26,448 nt of DNA, taken from positions 1 to 26,448 of the forward strand of contig JBCDKU010000036.1 in the NCBI GenBank assembly GCA_038746265.1. Direction: 5' to 3'. This document shows, piece after piece, positions 23,922 through 26,448 of this stretch. The translations under genes and the position numbers were made by a program. A model generated the notes under the pieces. It had not been told where the DNA came from and ran no database searches. It was given only the letters and a program-made list of their open reading frames with translations. The stretch's first letter is position 1; the number at the start of each line of letters is the position of its first letter. The DNA is from JBCBKP01 sp038746265 (GTDB lineage: Bacteria > Planctomycetota > Phycisphaerae > Phycisphaerales > UBA1924).

Positions 23922-25475
23922 TTACGTGTGGATCACACGCCCCTCCGAGTCCAGCGCCGCCTCGTGCACGGCTTCGTGCAGGGTCGGGTGGGCGTGGACG
24001 GTGGCGATGAGTTCCTCGGTCGTTGCCTCCAGGCGGCGTGCGACGGAGAGCTCGGCGATGAGCTCGGTGGCGCTGTCGCCCATGATGTGGGCGCCGAGGA
24101 TCTCGCCGCGGGGGAGGCCGCGGATGATCTTGACGAGGCCCTCGGTGTGCATGGAGGCGATGGCCTTGCCGTTGGCGGTGAAGGGGAACTTGCCGATCTC
24201 GTAGTCGGTGCCCTTCTTCATGCCGCGGGCCTTGAGGTCGCGTTCGGTGAAGCCGACGGAGGCGACCTGCGGGTGGCAGTAGGTGCAGCCCGGGATGACG
24301 GTGTAGTCGAGCGGGATGGGCTCGTGGTCGAGCTTGCCGTCCTTGACGGCGAAGCGCTCGACGCAGAGGACGGCTTCTTCCGACGCGACGTGCGCGAGCC
24401 AGGGCGCGCCGATGACGTCGCCGATGGCGTAGATGCCGGGGATGTTCGTCGCGTAGGTGAGCGGCTTGGGATCAAGCGGGGCGTCGGGGCCAAGCGGGAC
24501 GTAGTCGGTCTTGATGTGTCCGCGATCGGTTTCGAGGCCGAGGGCGTCATCGAAGAGGCCGTCGAAGCGTCCGACGACGCCGATCGCGAGGAGGACCTTG
24601 TCGGCTTCGAGGGTCTTGGCGTTGGACTCGTCGGCCTTGCCGTCCTTGAAGGGGGCGATGGTGACCTTGACGCCGTTCTTGGTCTTCTCGACGGCCGTTG
24701 TCACGTGACCGAGCTCGAAGTTGATGCCCGCTTTCTTGTAGTGGCGGAGCATCTGGCTCGAGATGTCGTCGTCCTCGACGGGGAGGATGCGGTCCTGCAT
24801 CTCGACGACGGTGACCTCGGTGCCGTAGGAGTGGTAGACGTAGCCGAACTCCATGCCGATGGCGCCGGATCCGACGACGATGAGCTTCTCGGGCTTCTCG
24901 TCGTTGTACATCGCTTCGCGGGCGCCCCAGATCTTGTCGCCGTCGAACTTGGCGAAGGGCAGCTCGCGGGCGACCGAGCCGGTCGCGACGATGACCTTGT
25001 CGGCGGTGATGGTCTCGCGCGCCGAGCCCTTGGGTGTGGCGGGAGCGCTGGTGAGTTCCTCCTGCACGTCGCAGTCGTAGATCTCGATCTCGCACTTGCC
25101 GGACTGCGCGCCCTTGGTGATCTTGGCGTGGGCCTCGATGTGCTCGATCTTGTTCTTCTTGAAGAGGTAGTTGATGCCGCCGCTGAGCTTGCCGGCGACG
25201 TCACGGGAGCGCTTGATGACCTTGGACCAGTCGAAGCTGACCTCGCCCTTGATCTGCAGGCCCCATTCTTCCTGGTGGGTGAGCTTCTCCATGAGCTCGG
25301 CGTTGGCGAGCAGCGCCTTGGAGGGGATGCAGCCCCAGTTGAGGCAGACGCCGCCGAGCTTGGCGCGTTCGACGCAGGCGACCTTGTAGCCGAGCTGGGC
25401 CGCTCGGATCGCGCCGACGTAGCCGCCCGGTCCGCCGCCGATCACCACCACGTCGAAGTGCCGCTTGTCCGCCAT
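23922..25475 (-). CDS. lpdA: dihydrolipoyl dehydrogenase (E3)
   Basis: A 517-residue flavoprotein disulfide reductase that reoxidises lipoyl groups of 2-oxoacid dehydrogenase complexes. FAD motif GGGPGG (13-18); redox pair Cys44-Cys49 in GGVCLNWGCIPSK; NAD motif GSGAIGMEFG (202-211); second FAD motif YAIGDV (349-354); C-terminal active-site His496-Glu501 in HAHPTLHEAVHEAAL. A family-typical body carries an insertion near 130-155 (DCDVQEELTSAPATPKGSA). No E1/E2 gene is adjacent. ATG at 25475 is preceded by GGAAAGGA, about 11 bases upstream. It is 74 bp upstream of the dockerin-tailed gene on the same strand. Confidence 0.96.
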   Translation of the reverse strand: MADKRHFDVVVIGGGPGGYVGAIRAAQLGYKVACVERAKLGGVCLNWGCIPSKALLANAELMEKLTHQEEWGLQIKGEVSFDWSKVIKRSRDVAGKLSGGINYLFKKNKIEHIEAHAKITKGAQSGKCEIEIYDCDVQEELTSAPATPKGSARETITADKVIVATGSVARELPFAKFDGDKIWGAREAMYNDEKPEKLIVVGSGAIGMEFGYVYHSYGTEVTVVEMQDRILPVEDDDISSQMLRHYKKAGINFELGHVTTAVEKTKNGVKVTIAPFKDGKADESNAKTLEADKVLLAIGVVGRFDGLFDDALGLETDRGHIKTDYVPLGPDAPLDPKPLTYATNIPGIYAIGDVIGAPWLAHVASEEAVLCVERFAVKDGKLDHEPIPLDYTVIPGCTYCHPQVASVGFTERDLKARGMKKGTDYEIGKFPFTANGKAIASMHTEGLVKIIRGLPRGEILGAHIMGDSATELIAELSVARRLEATTEELIATVHAHPTLHEAVHEAALDSEGRVIHT

Positions 25476-25637
25476 AGGAGATGTCCTTTCCCTCGAGCTG
25501 CGTTCGGCGGGCCGCCATCGGTCCGCCGGGGAGGCGATGTTAGACCGCGGTCCAACAGCCGTTGGGCGCGACGCAGCGCGGTTCGTGGGTGGGGGGCGTT
25601 GGAGTCAGGAGAGGTCCGGGAAGGTTCGGCGGGGTCG

Positions 25638-25978
25638 AAAACGACGACGGGACCCCGTCGGGGTCCCGGCATCTCTCTTCCATTCTCATCGCCGTACGGC
25701 TGGTGCACCCGTTGGGCGCTGGGCCGTGAAGCCCCCTCTTCGCACCTGACCGGGTGCTCCACGCACTCCGAGGGACTCTCCTCCTGTCCCTCCGAAGCTC
25801 TCCTGCGTGAGGCTTCCGGTGCCGATCAGCCGGTTGACCGAAGTCTGGTTCCCTGGGCCGCGATCATCTCTCTTCAGCCAGCGAGGTGGCGATCACTCCG
25901 ACTCGTGTGGCGGGCCGTGTTGGGAAACAATTCGGTATGCCGATCGGCATTCAGGTTGTGGCCGCCCCCTCCGGGCGA
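25638..25978 (-). ncRNA. candidate minus-strand RNA or long leader upstream of the dihydrolipoyl dehydrogenase gene
   Basis: On the minus strand a promoter-like TTGTGT, 16 bases, TATCTT with an extended TG (25985-26012) would start RNA near 25978. About 310 bases later comes a 9-bp, 3-nt-loop hairpin followed by TCGTCGTTTT, fitting an intrinsic terminator. In between lie several stems (25770-25792, 25794-25816, 25937-25950) and a repeated GAAGAGAGATG. It could be an independent small RNA or an attenuated leader of the gene starting at 25475. No known riboswitch, tmRNA, RNase P or SRP signature was found. Confidence 0.4.
25648..25668. terminator. strong GC hairpin, likely minus-strand terminator
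   Basis: CGGGACCCC (25648-25656) pairs with GGGGTCCCG (25660-25668) around a GTC loop. On the minus strand it is followed by GTCGTCGTTTT. A second GGGGTC at 25631-25636 could pair with the same GACCCC (25651-25656), giving two mutually exclusive folds as in attenuators. Confidence 0.6.
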
Positions 25979-25984
25979 GGGATC

Positions 25985-26012
25985 AAGATAGCAGATCCAC
26001 CGTCCCACACAA
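25985..26012 (-). promoter_or_regulatory. possible sigma70-type promoter, minus strand
   Basis: TTGTGT (plus 26007-26012) and TATCTT (plus 25985-25990) are 16 bases apart, with TG two bases before the -10. The -35 matches TTGACA at 3 of 6 and the -10 matches TATAAT at 4 of 6. It begins 17 bp after the stop of the upstream gene. Confidence 0.35.
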
Positions 26013-26028
26013 CGGCTCCACCACGAAA

Positions 26029-26448
26029 TCACGGCGGTGAAGCATGAAGATTCAGTGAGGGAGAATCACCTTCTTCCGGGGTATTTGGGCTTATCCACAA
26101 CAGAGCCTCCGCCTCGTACTTGTGGATCGTGCCGCTCCAGATGATCAAGTCTGGATTGCGTTCGCGTGCCGCGCCCCTGATTCTGCTTTCAGGGAAGGTG
26201 TTTTCGGTGCGGAGAACGAATACTGTGGTGCCGCCCACCTGTTCGGAGTGGGGAATGTGGCTGGTATCGAGGTTCGTTCTCCACAGAGTTTTCACGAAAT
26301 CGGGGGAAAGCTGCTGGCGGAGGTGCACGGCGAGTGCTCTCACCGATTCAGGGCGTGCCTCGACGACCTCGTTGGCCACGATTGTGAGCGGCAGCGACGG
26401 GTCGGCGGCGAGGATCGCCTCGGCGATCTCGCGGCCCTGGGGCTCGCC
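26029..26448 (-). CDS. hypothetical protein, C-terminal part (runs off the window)
   Basis: The frame is open from the window edge (GEPQGREIAEAILAADPSLP) to the TGA at 26029, at least 139 residues, with good codon character throughout. A GTG at 26379 could start a 116-residue product, but the coding pattern continues upstream in frame, so the gene very likely begins outside the window. No domain is recognised; the segment LSPDFVKTLWRTNLDTSHIPHSEQVGGTTVFVLRTENTF and RNPDLIIWSGTIHKYEAEALLWI looks like a mixed alpha/beta fold. Function unknown. Confidence 0.75.
   Translation of the reverse strand, partial: GEPQGREIAEAILAADPSLPLTIVANEVVEARPESVRALAVHLRQQLSPDFVKTLWRTNLDTSHIPHSEQVGGTTVFVLRTENTFPESRIRGAARERNPDLIIWSGTIHKYEAEALLWISPNTPEEGDSPSLNLHASPP

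Larger units (their letters stand above)
25476..26028. other. 553-bp gene-free region upstream of the dihydrolipoyl dehydrogenase gene
   Basis: No convincing protein frame is seen on either strand. It holds a promoter-like pair on the minus strand (25985-26012), a 14-bp palindrome ATGCCGATCGGCAT (25937-25950), hairpins GAAGC/GCTTC (25794-25816) and GAGGGAC/GTCCCTC (25770-25792), an 11-bp direct repeat CATCTCTCTTC (25670-25680 and 25865-25875) and a terminator-like hairpin (25648-25668). Confidence 0.6.

Noticed and set aside
24700..24715. Possible third parS (GTTGTCACGTGACCGA)
   Set aside because: Only the CACGTG centre matches; the outer bases do not fit the parS arms.
25690..25780. SRP-like GGTCAGGT stretch on the minus strand
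   Set aside because: The matching AGCAG side and GGAA loop of SRP helix 8 are missing.
23928..25991. 687-residue open frame antisense to the dihydrolipoyl dehydrogenase gene
   Set aside because: Asp/Gly/Val-rich shadow of the real gene; no recognisable family.
26091..26099. Perfect DnaA box TTATCCACA
   Set aside because: A single 9-mer inside a coding frame (encoding LLWIS); no cluster or AT-rich unwinding element nearby, so no origin call.

Overview
The window looks like chromosomal DNA of a planctomycete, most likely class Phycisphaerae. The base composition is strongly GC-rich. There is a Gram-negative envelope set (BamA, an OmpH/Skp-like chaperone, LpxD, LpxC). Two secreted proteins end in the NISDLFxYIN type of dockerin tail that is common in Phycisphaerales. 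No phage, plasmid, transposase, CRISPR array, tRNA or rRNA was recognised.

Layout: 1-70 is the tail of a dockerin-type protein. 97-489 (-) is a DciA-like DUF721 protein, divergent from an ABC ATPase at 554-1198 (+). Then come a soluble histidine kinase (-), a Nudix hydrolase (-) and parB (+). Two parS-like palindromes lie in the kinase and Nudix genes, so this is a chromosome-partition locus; no parA is beside parB. 3811-4254 is a small basic winged-helix-like gene with an in-frame amber codon. 4390-4665 (-) is a small lipoprotein, 5187-5402 (+) a YjfB-like protein, 5525-8209 (+) ClpB, 8258-9286 (+) a membrane endonuclease/exonuclease/phosphatase-family protein and 9296-10462 (+) a PLP aminotransferase. 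10463-11271 has no convincing gene but is packed with perfect hairpins and may encode a structured RNA. 11272-12159 (+) is an unknown membrane-anchored protein.

From 19760 down to 12181 the minus strand carries dnaN, bamA, ompH/skp-like, lpxD, lpxC and a lipoprotein. This joins the replication clamp to outer-membrane assembly and lipid A synthesis; lpxD and lpxC overlap as TGATG. The spacers on both sides of bamA hold composite repeats built of heptanucleotide units (GGCATTC, GGCATCA, CTGATCC) around a CCCTCACCCCGG core.

20166-22133 (+) is transketolase. It converges on a dockerin-tailed secreted protein (22297-23847, -), with a 108-bp palindromic element between them. 23922-25475 (-) is dihydrolipoyl dehydrogenase. 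Upstream of it, 25476-26028 has no gene but holds a possible minus-strand RNA with a promoter-like start and a strong hairpin at its end. The window closes inside an unrecognised minus-strand gene (26029-26448).

The most unusual points are the parS pair beside a parA-less parB, the amber-interrupted gene, the two possible structured RNAs, and the heptad and palindromic repeat elements.
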